Part shown: piece after piece, positions 36,256 through 45,041 of the stretch
Numbering within the stretch: the stretch's first letter is position 1
How the letters are laid out: every line of letters begins with the position of its first letter
Notes under the pieces: generated by a model
What the model was told of the DNA's origin: nothing
Databases searched by the model: none
Seen by the model: only the letters and a program-made list of their open reading frames with translations
From: Oceanicola sp. 502str15
GTDB lineage: Bacteria > Pseudomonadota > Alphaproteobacteria > Rhodobacterales > Rhodobacteraceae
Assembly: GCF_024105635.1 (NCBI RefSeq)
Contig: NZ_WYDQ01000001.1
Location: forward strand, 3,472,501 to 3,536,500
Direction of reading: 5' to 3'
Length of the DNA: 64,000 nt
Program-made: the position numbers and the translations under genes

Positions 36256-36738
36256 ATGAGCGACCCCGACCCACATCTTTCTGCCAAACCGTCTCCGGCC
36301 CTCGCGGCCGAGGAACAGGCAGGCGTGCCGGAAACCGAACTCGATGCAACTCGAACCGATCTCAAGCGTGAGATCGTCTCGTTGCGCGAGGAGGTCGCCA
36401 AGCTCAACGATCACAAGTTCCTGCGGGTCTATGCCCAGTTCTGGCGACTCATCGCCTTTCAGCTCCTGCGTGGCATGGCCTTCGGGCTCGGCTCCGTGGT
36501 GGGCGCCACGGTGCTGGTCTCGATTCTCGCCTATCTCCTGAGCCAGGTCGATTTCATCCCGATCCTCGCCGAATGGGCAGCGGAACTGGATGTTGAAATG
36601 GGCGAGGAGCAGACCGAGGCCGAAGCCGAGCAGCGGGTGGAAGAGCAATTGCCCGCGCCAGAGGGCGCCGGGCAGCCTGCGCCCGAGGATCCGCCGCAGG
36701 CCGAACCGGGCGAAATTCCTCCGGCCAACGCCGACTGA
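36256..36738 (+). CDS. DUF5665 membrane protein
   Basis: 160 residues. The N-terminal 30 residues are disordered; about 35-55 is a coiled segment (DLKREIVSLREEVAKLNDHKF), then FWRLIAFQLLRGMAFGLGSVVGATVLVSILAYLLSQVDFIPIL is a long membrane helix pair (quoted in pieces: residues about 62-104). The C-terminus is Glu/Pro-rich. The segment LRVYAQFWRLIAFQLLRGMAFGLGS is close to what I recall for DUF5665. Function unknown. Its neighbours, the RTX protein and the acidic minus-strand protein, are also membrane-anchored. Confidence 0.78.
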   Translation: MSDPDPHLSAKPSPALAAEEQAGVPETELDATRTDLKREIVSLREEVAKLNDHKFLRVYAQFWRLIAFQLLRGMAFGLGSVVGATVLVSILAYLLSQVDFIPILAEWAAELDVEMGEEQTEAEAEQRVEEQLPAPEGAGQPAPEDPPQAEPGEIPPANAD

Positions 36739-36894
36739 CCCCGCCCGCACAGGCATCACGAATCACCTTCCCATCCGCGCTGCCTTCCCCTATACGCCCC
36801 CCCTGTCGCCCGGATCGCCGGTCGGCACACTCCATGGACCCTGCTGGACGACATCCCGGCTTGCGCCCGAAACACCAAACCAAAGGAGACCCCG

Positions 36895-37164
36895 ATGTCG
36901 ATTACCGCTGAAGACAAGGCCCGCGTCATCAAGGAATACGGCACCGCAGAAGGCGACACCGGTTCGCCCGAAGTGCAGATTGCCATCCTGAGCTCGCGGA
37001 TCAGCACGCTCACCGAGCACTTCAAGACCCACAAGAAGGACAACCACGGCCGCCGTGGCCTTCTCAAGCTCGTGGCCCAGCGCCGCAAGCTGCTGGACTA
37101 CCTGAAGAACAAGAACGAGGACCGTTACAAGGACCTCATCGGCAAGCTCGGCATCCGCCGCTAA
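36895..37164 (+). CDS. rpsO: 30S ribosomal protein S15
   Basis: 89 residues, typical length. Starts [20 protein letters not shown] and contains [39 protein letters not shown] and the end [13 protein letters not shown], all conserved in S15. It binds 16S rRNA helix 22 and begins platform assembly. A clear AAGGAG ribosome site precedes ATG 36895. A strong terminator follows at 37189. It is not adjacent to pnp here, unlike in enterobacteria. Confidence 0.97.
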   Translation: MSITAEDKARVIKEYGTAEGDTGSPEVQIAILSSRISTLTEHFKTHKKDNHGRRGLLKLVAQRRKLLDYLKNKNEDRYKDLIGKLGIRR

Positions 37165-37188
37165 GACGGACCGCCAGGGACAAGACCG

Positions 37189-37216
37189 AAGGGGTGGCCG
37201 TTGGGCCGCCCCTTTT
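37189..37216 (+). terminator. Rho-independent terminator of rpsO
   Basis: AAGGGGTGGCC (37189-37199) and GGCCGCCCCTT (37204-37214) pair with one G-U wobble and a GTTG loop; TTTT follows from 37213. It lies 25 bp past the rpsO stop. Confidence 0.85.
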
Positions 37217-37331
37217 CGTTTGCGGAGGACGGCGTGCCAACGGGCTGCAGGCCATCCGACGCCACGTCGCACCGGCCACCCCGTTGACCGAAAGCCGCAC
37301 GACGCCTCATCCTGCGGGCAGGAGGAGCACC

Positions 37332-38045
37332 ATGATCCCTGCGTTGCGCATCGTCATCCACATGGGCGGGCTGCACAGGCTTGCGCCGTTCTGGCTGGCG
37401 GGCCTCGGCCTGATCGTCTTCAATTTCCAGCTCTGGATGCTGCCCGCCCTTGCCTATGGCGTGGTGATCCAGTGGTTCAACGAGTACCTGATCCACCGCT
37501 TCATCTATCACCGCAAGCCGCCGACAGAGCAGAGCCCGTTCAACAAGCTCTATCGCAGCCACATCGGGCATCACGAATTTCCGCAGGACGAAGAGTTCTT
37601 CACCGGCGACGATCACTGGTTTCCGCTCCGCTTTGCCGCCGGCTCTTTCGCGGTGCATCTGCTGGTGCTCTGGCCCCTCGTCGGGCTGTGGGGCGCAGTG
37701 CAATTTGCCTGGGTGGCGCTTTTCGTCGGTTCCGCTGCGGCCTTTGCCTTCTACGAGTACTGCCACACGCTGGCGCATCTGAACGTGCCCAAGGGCCGCT
37801 TTGGCAAATGGGTGACGCGAGAGCACATGGCCCACCACTACCAAGACCACCACGCCACCTTTCACGTCACCGCGGGCATGGCGTGGATCGACAGGCTGAT
37901 GGGCACCCCGCATGACCCGGCCCGCGCCCGCGCGCGCTACGACCGCAGCACCATGATGAGCATCGGGATGAACCCCGACGACCTGCGCCTTGTCACCGCC
38001 CGAAAGGCCTATGGCATCGCCAAGGCCCCCCGCCACGTCGGGTAG
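37332..38045 (+). CDS. Fatty acid hydroxylase/sterol desaturase family membrane protein
   Basis: 237 residues from ATG 37332, with GGAGGAGCACC in front. Several membrane helices and the eight-histidine di-iron pattern of this superfamily: HRFIYHR, RSHIGHHEF, YCHTLAHL and EHMAHHYQDHHATFH. It uses oxygen to hydroxylate or desaturate a lipid at the inner membrane; the substrate is not evident. Located between rpsO and a sensor kinase. It ends with a short hairpin (38057-38077) of matching CTCGCGC arms. Confidence 0.88.
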   Translation: MIPALRIVIHMGGLHRLAPFWLAGLGLIVFNFQLWMLPALAYGVVIQWFNEYLIHRFIYHRKPPTEQSPFNKLYRSHIGHHEFPQDEEFFTGDDHWFPLRFAAGSFAVHLLVLWPLVGLWGAVQFAWVALFVGSAAAFAFYEYCHTLAHLNVPKGRFGKWVTREHMAHHYQDHHATFHVTAGMAWIDRLMGTPHDPARARARYDRSTMMSIGMNPDDLRLVTARKAYGIAKAPRHVG

Positions 38046-38056
38046 GGCTCAACCTG

Positions 38057-38077
38057 CTCGCGCCAAGGTTGCGCGAG
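38057..38077. other. Short hairpin after the hydroxylase gene
   Basis: CTCGCGC (38057-38063) pairs with GCGCGAG (38071-38077) across a seven-base loop, 11 bp past the hydroxylase stop. No T-tract follows, so its role as a terminator is only plausible. Confidence 0.35.
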
Positions 38078-38229
38078 TGCAGCATAAGACATAGCCTGCC
38101 CGCACCACGGCCCCCGAGCGATCAACTTTCCGCCCAAACCTCTGGCATCTCCGTAAAATTTCGTGGTGTGGTGTGCTTCAAGCTGCTAACCCTCTGCGCC
38201 GAACAGCACCATCCCTACGAAAGCATCCT

Positions 38230-39357
38230 ATGGCGGATCTGCCCGAGTTTCCCACTGCCGAACCCGAGGGCCACGCCGCCGAGCTTGGGCGACGCGAGCG
38301 GCTCGTGGAGCTGGAAAAGACGGGCCTGATGGATAGCGTCCCCGAAGAGGTCTACGACCGTGCCGTGCGGCTGGCCCGTCAGATTACTGGGGCCCCGGTC
38401 GGGTTGCTCTCGCTGGTCAGCAATCAACGCCAGTTCTTCAAGGCGCAATCCGGCCTCGACGAAGCCGGCGTAACCGATCGCGAAACGCCTCTGAGCCATT
38501 CCTTCTGTCAGTACGTCGTGTCGTCGCGCACCTCGCTTGCGGTGATGGATGCCCGAAGCCATCCGCTTCTGGCGGGCAATGGGGCCACCTCGGATCTGGG
38601 CGTGGTCGCCTACCTTGGCGTCCCGGTCCACGGGCCGGGCGGCGAGGTGCTGGGCTCCTTCTGTGCGATCGACAACATGGCGCATGACTGGAGCGAAGAG
38701 CAGATGAAGGCGCTCGAGGATATCGCCGGCATCGTCGAAAGCGAGATCCGCCTGCATCAGGCGCTTGAGGAGCGCCAGCTTCTGGTCGAGGAGCTGAACC
38801 ACCGGGTGAAGAACCTTTTCACCGTGGTCAGCGGTATGGTGCGTCTGAGCCATTCCAACGGCGAAGATCAGTCGGTGCTGGAGGCGCGGCTGCAGGCGCT
38901 GGCGAAGGCTCACAACCTGTTGGCCCCGATCATCCAGGCCGGAAAGCCGCTGGGCGACCGCATTTCGCTCTCCGAGCTGCTCGACACCCTGCTCATTCCC
39001 TACGGCAAGGAGCACCTGAGCCAGATCGAAGGGCCCAACGTGGTGCTCGGCCCCCGCGCCAGCACCTCACTGTCGCTTGCGCTGCACGAACTGGCGACCA
39101 ATGCCGCCAAGTATGGTGCGCTCGCAGGCCCGGACGGGCAGCTTTCGGTGAGCTGGAAGGTGGCGGGCAACGACCTGCACATCCACTGGGAAGAAACCGG
39201 CCGCGTATCTGACAGCGCCGGCAAGGCCGAAGGTTTCGGCACCCGGCTGATTTCCATTGCCATCGAAGGCCAGCTGGACGGCAAGCTCGAAACCGACCTG
39301 CGCCCGACCGGCATGACCCGTCACATAACCCTGCCCCGCGAACGCCTGGCCGAGTAA
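38230..39357 (+). CDS. GAF-HWE/HisKA_2-type sensor histidine kinase
   Basis: 375 residues from ATG 38230. GAF domain about 25-175 (TGAPVGLLSLVSNQRQFFKAQ, SFCQYVVSS, LGSFCAIDN) and a phosphoacceptor segment ELNHRVKNLFTVVSGM with H191, then a HATPase domain with HELATNAAKYGALA and GFGTRLIS, typical of the HWE/HisKA_2 family of alphaproteobacteria. No membrane helix, so it senses a cytosolic signal, perhaps redox or light by analogy. No response regulator lies next to it. The Shine-Dalgarno is weak. Confidence 0.88.
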   Translation: MADLPEFPTAEPEGHAAELGRRERLVELEKTGLMDSVPEEVYDRAVRLARQITGAPVGLLSLVSNQRQFFKAQSGLDEAGVTDRETPLSHSFCQYVVSSRTSLAVMDARSHPLLAGNGATSDLGVVAYLGVPVHGPGGEVLGSFCAIDNMAHDWSEEQMKALEDIAGIVESEIRLHQALEERQLLVEELNHRVKNLFTVVSGMVRLSHSNGEDQSVLEARLQALAKAHNLLAPIIQAGKPLGDRISLSELLDTLLIPYGKEHLSQIEGPNVVLGPRASTSLSLALHELATNAAKYGALAGPDGQLSVSWKVAGNDLHIHWEETGRVSDSAGKAEGFGTRLISIAIEGQLDGKLETDLRPTGMTRHITLPRERLAE

Positions 39358-39604
39358 CCTCGCCTTGTCGGGGCGCGCAAAGTCGGCCAACCTGCCGCGG
39401 CGCTACAATCGTGCCGTGCATCCGGGTGCGGCCTCACAACGCTTCCCATAGCCCGAACTTTCCTGTATGGCCCGGCCATCTGAGACGTTGCGCCAAGGCC
39501 CCGGCGCTCGATGGAATAGGTATCAGGGGCCGGCGGCAATGGGGTCGCCATTCAAACGGGAGACCCGGGATACGCCCGGGAGTGCTCCCCTACAGGAAAC
39601 GAAC
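39358..39604 (+). promoter_or_regulatory. pnp leader region with extended hairpin
   Basis: The 247 bp upstream of pnp hold no gene. Just before its ribosome site, GGGAG (39558-39562) pairs with CTCCC (39585-39589) and the inner CCCGGG (39564-39569) pairs with CCCGGG (39575-39580) around ATACG. A similar duplex in the Escherichia coli pnp leader is cut by RNase III and used by PNPase for autocontrol, so this is a candidate regulatory element. Promoter position not resolved. Confidence 0.5.
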
Positions 39605-41740
39605 ATGTTCAAAACGACGACTAAATCCATGGAGTGGGGCGAAGAGACCCTCACCCTCGAAACGGGCCGTGTGGCCCGTCAGGCCGATGGTTCGGTTATC
39701 GCCACGCTGGGCGAAACCTCCGTCATGGCCAACGTGACCTTCGCCAAGCAGGCGAAGCCGGGGCAGGATTTCTTCCCCCTCACTGTCCACTACAACGAGA
39801 AATACTACGCTGCCGGTAAAGTGCCCGGCGGCTTCTTCAAGCGCGAAGGCCGTCCGACCGAGAAAGAGACGCTGACCTCCCGCCTGATCGACCGCCCGAT
39901 CCGCCCGCTGTTCGTCCCCGGCTTCAAGAATGAAGTGCTGGTGATCTGCACCGTGCTCTCCCACGACCTGGTCAACGACCCGGACATCGTGGCGATGATC
40001 GCCGCCTCCGCGGCCCTCACCATCTCCGGCGCCCCCTTCATGGGCCCGATTGCCGCAGCCCGCGTCGGCTTCGAAGATGGCGAATACGTCCTGAACCCTG
40101 AAGTGCAGGACATGGACCAGCTCCGCCTGAACCCCGACCAGCGCCTCGACCTCGTAGTCGCCGGCACCAAGGACGCGGTGATGATGGTCGAGTCCGAGGC
40201 CTACGAGCTGAGCGAAGACGAGATGCTCGGCGCCGTGACCTTCGCCCACGAGCAGATCCAGCCGGTGATCGACCTGATCATTTCGCTGGCCGAAGAGGCC
40301 GCCAAAGAGCCCTTCGACTACCAGGCACCGGATTACTCCGAGCTCTATGAAGCCGTGAAAGCGGCCGGCGAGGCCGACATGCGTGCCGCCTATGCCATCA
40401 CCGACAAGCAGGAGCGGACCACCGCCGTTGCTGCCGCCAAGGCAAAGGCCGTCGAGGCCCTGACCGACGAGCAGAAAGAGGATGCAAACCTCGGTTCCGC
40501 CCTCAAGAAGCTCGAGTCCGGCATCCTGCGTGGTGACGTTGTCAAAACCGGCAAGCGGATCGACGGTCGTTCGACCACCGAGGTGCGCGACATCGTCAGC
40601 GAAGTGGGCATCCTGCCCCGGACCCACGGTTCGGCGCTGTTCACCCGTGGCGAGACCCAGGGCCTTGTGGTCACCACCCTCGGCACCGGCGACGATGAGC
40701 AGATCATCGACGCGCTGCACGCCAACTACCGCAGCAACTTCATGCTGCACTACAACTTCCCGCCCTACTCGGTGGGTGAGGTTGGCCGCTTCGGCTTTAC
40801 CGGTCGTCGCGAGATCGGCCACGGCAAGCTCGCATGGCGCGCCCTTCAGGCCGTTCTGCCTGCCCCGACCGACTTCCCCTACACCATTCGCGTGGTGTCG
40901 GAGATCACCGAATCCAACGGCTCTTCCTCGATGGCCTCCGTCTGCGGCGGCTCGCTCTCGATGATGGACGCCGGTGTGCCGCTGAAAGCCCCCGTGGCTG
41001 GCGTGGCCATGGGCCTGGTGATGGAAGAAAGCGGTGAGTATGCCATCCTGACCGACATCCTTGGCGACGAGGATCACCTCGGCGACATGGACTTCAAGGT
41101 TGCCGGCACCGAAGAGGGCATCACCTCGCTCCAGATGGACATCAAGATTGCGGGCATCACGCCCGAGATCATGAAGACCGCTCTGGCCCAGGCCAAGGAT
41201 GCGCGTCTGCACATCCTCAACGAGATGTCCAAGGCACTGACCGCCGGGCGCACCGAGTTCTCGGCCCACGCCCCGCGCATCGAAACCATGAACGTTCCCA
41301 CCGACAAGATCCGTGAAGTGATCGGCTCGGGCGGCAAGGTGATCCGCGAGATCGTCGAGGTTTCGGGTGCCAAGGTCGACATCAACGACGATGGCGTCAT
41401 CAAGATCGCCTCGCCGAATGCCGAGTGCATCGAGAAGGCCCGCGAGATGATCTGGTCGATCGTCGCCGAGCCGGAAGAAGGCAAGATCTACAACGGCAAG
41501 GTCGTGAAGATCGTCGACTTCGGCGCCTTCGTGAACTTCTTCGGCAAGCGTGACGGCCTCGTGCACGTCTCCCAGATCGCCAACCAGCGCCTGAACCACC
41601 CCAGCGACCAGCTGACGGAAGGCCAGGACGTGAAGGTCAAGCTTCTGGGCTTTGACGATCGCGGCAAGGTTCGCCTGTCGATGAAGGTCGTCGACCAGGA
41701 GACTGGCGAAGAGATCAAGAAGGAAGAGAAGGCCGACTGA
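39605..41740 (+). CDS. pnp: Polyribonucleotide nucleotidyltransferase (PNPase)
   Basis: 711 residues from ATG 39605; AGGA is eight bases upstream. Two RNase PH domains (about 10-220 and 315-540) joined by a helical linker, then KH (about 553-610, [21 protein letters not shown]) and S1 (about 620-690, [21 protein letters not shown]). Conserved [20 protein letters not shown] contains the second-domain active site. It degrades RNA 3' to 5' phosphorolytically and associates with RNase E in the degradosome. Followed by a strong hairpin terminator. Confidence 0.97.
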   Translation: MFKTTTKSMEWGEETLTLETGRVARQADGSVIATLGETSVMANVTFAKQAKPGQDFFPLTVHYNEKYYAAGKVPGGFFKREGRPTEKETLTSRLIDRPIRPLFVPGFKNEVLVICTVLSHDLVNDPDIVAMIAASAALTISGAPFMGPIAAARVGFEDGEYVLNPEVQDMDQLRLNPDQRLDLVVAGTKDAVMMVESEAYELSEDEMLGAVTFAHEQIQPVIDLIISLAEEAAKEPFDYQAPDYSELYEAVKAAGEADMRAAYAITDKQERTTAVAAAKAKAVEALTDEQKEDANLGSALKKLESGILRGDVVKTGKRIDGRSTTEVRDIVSEVGILPRTHGSALFTRGETQGLVVTTLGTGDDEQIIDALHANYRSNFMLHYNFPPYSVGEVGRFGFTGRREIGHGKLAWRALQAVLPAPTDFPYTIRVVSEITESNGSSSMASVCGGSLSMMDAGVPLKAPVAGVAMGLVMEESGEYAILTDILGDEDHLGDMDFKVAGTEEGITSLQMDIKIAGITPEIMKTALAQAKDARLHILNEMSKALTAGRTEFSAHAPRIETMNVPTDKIREVIGSGGKVIREIVEVSGAKVDINDDGVIKIASPNAECIEKAREMIWSIVAEPEEGKIYNGKVVKIVDFGAFVNFFGKRDGLVHVSQIANQRLNHPSDQLTEGQDVKVKLLGFDDRGKVRLSMKVVDQETGEEIKKEEKAD

Positions 41741-41762
41741 GGTCGCTCTCCCTGACAAAACG

Positions 41763-41793
41763 AAAGGGCCCGGGGGAAACCTCGGGCCCTTTT
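41763..41793. terminator. Bidirectional rho-independent terminator after pnp
   Basis: AAAGGGCCCG (41763-41772) and CGGGCCCTTT (41783-41792) form a 10-bp stem with TTTT at its plus-strand end; the other strand continues TTTCGTTTT. It can stop pnp (+) and the exported protein gene (-) that ends at 41831. Confidence 0.82.
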
Positions 41794-41830
41794 GCCATGG
41801 TGCGCCGGAACCGGCCGATCCGCAGGTGCC

Positions 41831-42343
41831 TCACCCCGAAACGGGGCACTCCGGCACACCCAGCTCGATCAGCGTGGCGCCGCTCATCCGCTTGAACCCC
41901 GAAATCTCGTAGCGCGCCTTGCTCATGTACCACCCCCGCAACGGCGCGGGGTAATTGGAGGCGATGATGCGGCTGGTGTTCTCGAAATCGCGCCGCCCCA
42001 TCGGCAGGCCAAAGAGCGAAGGCCCGTGAAAGCCGAACGTCGTTTCGGCACTCACACAGGTCTGCGGCAGGCCGAGGTACATGGTGCAGGACGACAGGCA
42101 CATCCGCCCCCGGATCTCGACGCGCTTTGCCGAGCTGCGCAGCCTCCGCAGTTCTTTCAGCCGCGACAGGATCACCCCGCCCCGGTCGTTGCCCACAACA
42201 AAGAGCCCGCCACCCTTGGCCACCGGGCTGGCCATCGCGGGGGTGCTGGCAAGGCCGAAGCACAGGGCCGCAAGGCCCGCCGCGCGGCACAGCATTTCAG
42301 GGACGCCCGAGAACGGGCGTTTATACGAAGTCTCTTCAGTCAT
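41831..42343 (-). CDS. Exported ClpP/crotonase-like protein (COG3904 type)
   Basis: 170 residues. Membrane or signal segment near 19-38 (AAGLAALCFGLASTPAMA). The core has VEIRGRMCLSSCTMYL (Ser/Cys-rich, 82-87) and TTFGFHGPS (H106), which resembles periplasmic COG3904 proteins that carry a ClpP/crotonase-like Ser-His arrangement (CASACT...GFH). Start at 42343 or at M17; the latter would begin at the hydrophobic core. Proteolytic activity has not been shown for this group; assigning one is inference. Confidence 0.62.
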   Translation of the reverse strand: MTEETSYKRPFSGVPEMLCRAAGLAALCFGLASTPAMASPVAKGGGLFVVGNDRGGVILSRLKELRRLRSSAKRVEIRGRMCLSSCTMYLGLPQTCVSAETTFGFHGPSLFGLPMGRRDFENTSRIIASNYPAPLRGWYMSKARYEISGFKRMSGATLIELGVPECPVSG

Positions 42344-42578
42344 GGATCACCTGTCTCGATTCCCTCCGCCCGGTCTGGCCGGGCCGGAGGCTATGCTCTG
42401 TTCAGGACTTTCTTGGTCCATTCTGATAGCTGCAGACTGAGGCAACCATGTGGATGCAAGCCCCGATACTTGGGAGTTTCGGGCTTTTAGGCGGCATCCG
42501 CCGGGCCTTTTCCTGCCTCCATGTCCACGCTGCATGGACTTCCTGCACAGGGCGCATGGCTCGCCGCAAATGGCGGTT
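42344..42578. other. Gene-free spacer, no signal identified
   Basis: 235 bp between two minus-strand genes. There is no open frame with family resemblance. A partial hairpin (AAGCC...GGCTTTT near 42462-42488) is present, but its arms contain a mismatch and it is not clearly aligned with either gene end. Confidence 0.35.
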
Positions 42579-43340
42579 TCACGTTGCCAGAAAACGGGGA
42601 GCAGAGTCGGGCGCGAGTACGACGGCGGTGAGCTGCCCGGTGGCATAGGCCCCGGTATCAATGGCAATCCGGCCCGGGTGAATCTCGTGGGTTTCGCGAA
42701 TGTAGTGGCCGTGCACAATCCAGGTTCCGTCCGGGCGCGGGGTGGAAAAGAAGTCCGGGTGGCCGTTGGTCAGTGAGTTGGACTGCTCTGCAATCGGCCG
42801 CGCAGGGTCGGCCCCCGCGTGCGTGACGGCCACGTTGCCGCTCTGCCAGTGGCGTGGCAGGTCCGAGAGCCACGCCAGCAGCCCGTCCGCCTCGAGCGCG
42901 TCGTGCAAGTCCGCATGTGCCGCCTCCAGCCCGGTGCCGCCGGTTTCGGTGATGTCGGCGCCAAGACCGAAGCTCGCCAGGGTCTGCAAGCCGCCATAGG
43001 CCAGCCAGCGCGGATACTTGCCCCGCGCGAAGTCCAGCATCATCTCTTCGTGGTTGCCCCTCAGGCAGATCGCCCGGCCATCGTCACACATCGGTTTGAG
43101 CCGCCGGAGCACAGCGGCAGAGGCCTCTCCCCGGTCCACGTAGTCCCCGACGAACACAATCGGCAGCCCGGCCGCCTCTTCCTCGATCCGTTCCAGCATC
43201 CGCACCAGCAGATCATCGCGGCCATGAATGTCCCCGACGGCGACAAAGGCCGTTTCCGGCGCAGGGGCCTCGCCCACAAAGGCGGCCCCGGCGGCCCCCG
43301 GGGCGCGCTTTCCAAACAGGTTGAGGATCAGGTTCTTCAC
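42579..43340 (-). CDS. Metallophosphoesterase (serine/threonine phosphatase-like)
   Basis: 253 residues. PPP-type motifs GDIHGR (36-41), GDYVDRG (65-71) and RGNHE (94-98), with later metal ligands in VTHAGADP and IVHGHY. The sequence is close to small bacterial calcineurin-like Ser/Thr phosphatases of the PrpA/PrpB or diadenosine tetraphosphatase type; the substrate (phosphoprotein or Ap4A) cannot be decided. An N-terminal 25-residue stretch precedes the fold. It is isolated; 234 bp upstream of the next minus gene hold nothing recognised. Confidence 0.88.
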   Translation of the reverse strand: MKNLILNLFGKRAPGAAGAAFVGEAPAPETAFVAVGDIHGRDDLLVRMLERIEEEAAGLPIVFVGDYVDRGEASAAVLRRLKPMCDDGRAICLRGNHEEMMLDFARGKYPRWLAYGGLQTLASFGLGADITETGGTGLEAAHADLHDALEADGLLAWLSDLPRHWQSGNVAVTHAGADPARPIAEQSNSLTNGHPDFFSTPRPDGTWIVHGHYIRETHEIHPGRIAIDTGAYATGQLTAVVLAPDSAPRFLAT

Positions 43341-43416
43341 GTCCGCCTTGCTACTCCATAACGCCCCGCGCTCCCCCGCCTGCCATCACAGCCAGGGCGC
43401 CGCTCCCGAGACTAAC

Positions 43417-43444
43417 AAAAAAGCCCCGCTGTCACCAACGGGGC
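43417..43444 (-). terminator. Rho-independent terminator of the peroxiredoxin gene
   Basis: On the minus strand GCCCCG (43444-43439) and CGGGGC (43428-43423) pair across a 10-nt loop and are followed by six T (A6 at 43417-43422 of the plus strand). It lies 33 bp past the peroxiredoxin stop. Confidence 0.85.
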
Positions 43445-43476
43445 CTTGTCACGTATGAGGGATCAGGCCTGCGCCG

Positions 43477-44130
43477 TCAGCCCGGGTTCTTGGCAAACCG
43501 CAGGTAGGGCAGCTTCTTGTCCAGCTCCCCGTATTTTTCGGTCGCGGCGGCATCGTCGAGCGCGAGGGCAACGATCACATCCTGCCCGACTTCCCAGTTG
43601 GCGGGCGTGGCGAGCGGCTGCTCGTAGGTGCGCTGCAGCCCGTCAAGTGCACGCAGCACCTCGGCAAAGTTGCGGCCTACTGTCATCGGGTAGGTCATCA
43701 CCAGCTGCACCTTCTTGTTCGGCGCGATGATGTAGACCGAGCGCACAGTCGCGGTGTCTGCCGGGGTGCGGCCATCGGGCAGGTAGGCCTCGGCGGGCAG
43801 CATGTCGAAGGCCTTGGCCAGCTCCAGCCCGTCATCGGCCACGATCGGAAATCCAGGGGCCGCGCCGCCGAAGCTCTCGATGTCGCCTTTCCACTTCTTG
43901 TGGTCTTCCACGCCGTCGACCGAAACGCCAAGCACCTTGGTGCCGCGCTTGGCCCATTCGTCGGCCAACTGGGCCACGGCGCCAAACTCGGTGGTGCAGA
44001 CGGGGGTAAAATCCTTGGGGTGCGAGAAGATCACCGCCCAGCCGTCTCCGATCCAGTCGTGCAGGGAAATCTCGCCCTGATCGGTGGTGACGGTCAGGTT
44101 GGGCGCGGTGTCGTTGATACGCAGGGCCAT
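43477..44130 (-). CDS. 1-Cys peroxiredoxin (Prx6 type)
   Basis: 217 residues from ATG 44130, preceded by GGAGG; longer starts lack such a site. Peroxidatic C45 lies in FTPVCTTEFG. It is the only cysteine in the protein, so this is a 1-Cys enzyme. Prx6-type C-terminus with KLPYLRFAKNPG, LVMTYPMTVGRNF and VRSVYIIAPNKKVQL. It reduces hydrogen and alkyl peroxides in the cytosol using an external thiol. A GST gene diverges from it, and glutathione S-transferases can recycle such enzymes, so a functional link is possible. Confidence 0.95.
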   Translation of the reverse strand: MALRINDTAPNLTVTTDQGEISLHDWIGDGWAVIFSHPKDFTPVCTTEFGAVAQLADEWAKRGTKVLGVSVDGVEDHKKWKGDIESFGGAAPGFPIVADDGLELAKAFDMLPAEAYLPDGRTPADTATVRSVYIIAPNKKVQLVMTYPMTVGRNFAEVLRALDGLQRTYEQPLATPANWEVGQDVIVALALDDAAATEKYGELDKKLPYLRFAKNPG

Positions 44131-44338
44131 GGTGTCCTCCATTGGTGATGCTTTGGGCAATAGATACGGGTGACTGGCAGAAATGAAAGGGGGGCCGCAC
44201 AAAGCCGGGTGCTTGTTTTGCCATCCCGGGGCAGGCTGGAACGGCAATCCATGATTTGCGCGGCCCGCGGGACAGGTGGGGCTTGTGGTGGGGCGGCACG
44301 GCGTGTTGACATCAACCCAACAAAGTCGGGAGACAGCC

Positions 44339-45007
44339 ATGAAAGATTCGAAACTCAAGGTCTGGGGCTACGACTGGGTGCCCGATTTCGCCAAGGGCCA
44401 GGTGCGCGACTTCCGGTTGCGCTGGGCGTTGATCGAGGCGGGGTTGAGCTACGATGTCGATCACGTTGCCATGGGCACACAGGGCAAACCCGAGCATCTG
44501 GCCCGGCAACCTTTCGGCCAGGTGCCGGTTCTGGAAATCGACGGCGCCCCTATGTTCGAGAGCGGCGCTGTGGTCTGGCGCATCTCCGAAACCAGCGAGG
44601 CCCTGCTCCCCCCCGAAATCGACCGCTATGCCGCGCTGTCCTGGGTCTTTGCCGCGCTCAACTCGGTCGAGCCGCTCACCGGCGTTGTGGGCACCGTGCA
44701 GACCTTCGTTGAAGACCGCGAAGCCGCAGAGCGCGTTGCCCCGACCCTGCGGGCAATGGCCGGCAAGAAACTCAAGCGCCTTGCCGGGGCGCTGGGCGAG
44801 AAAGACTATCTGCTGGGCGATACCTTCTGCGTGGCCGACCTGATGATGGCCTCTGTGCTGCACGGGCTCGACGGGCTGAACCTGATCGAAGATCACCCGA
44901 CCCTCGTGACCTACCGTGACCGCTGCCTCGCCCGCCCCGCCTACCGGAAGGCCATGGCCGACCAGATCGCCGAGATCGAGAGCAACGCGGCGAAATACGC
45001 CCGCTGA
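44339..45007 (+). CDS. Glutathione S-transferase family protein
   Basis: 222 residues. Starts MKDSKLKVWGYDWVPDFAKG; N-terminal thioredoxin-like fold with the glutathione motif GQVPVLEIDGAPMFESGAVV (cis-Pro and Glu/Ser contact), then an all-helical domain (about 90-215; DYLLGDTFCVADLMMASVL). No catalytic Cys/Ser is obvious at the usual N-terminal position. It conjugates or reduces electrophiles with glutathione. Divergent from the peroxiredoxin gene, 208 bp apart; convergent with RluA. Confidence 0.88.
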   Translation: MKDSKLKVWGYDWVPDFAKGQVRDFRLRWALIEAGLSYDVDHVAMGTQGKPEHLARQPFGQVPVLEIDGAPMFESGAVVWRISETSEALLPPEIDRYAALSWVFAALNSVEPLTGVVGTVQTFVEDREAAERVAPTLRAMAGKKLKRLAGALGEKDYLLGDTFCVADLMMASVLHGLDGLNLIEDHPTLVTYRDRCLARPAYRKAMADQIAEIESNAAKYAR

Positions 45008-45041
45008 TCGCTGGGGCCGCAGGGCAGGGGAAACCCCGCCC

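Noticed and set aside
39590..41758. Long minus-strand frame opposite pnp
   Set aside because: Shadow of the pnp reading frame; translation has no recognisable domain.
42448..42648. Possible small plus-strand ORF near 42.4 kb
   Set aside because: It overlaps the phosphatase gene on the opposite strand and has no start signal; no domain.
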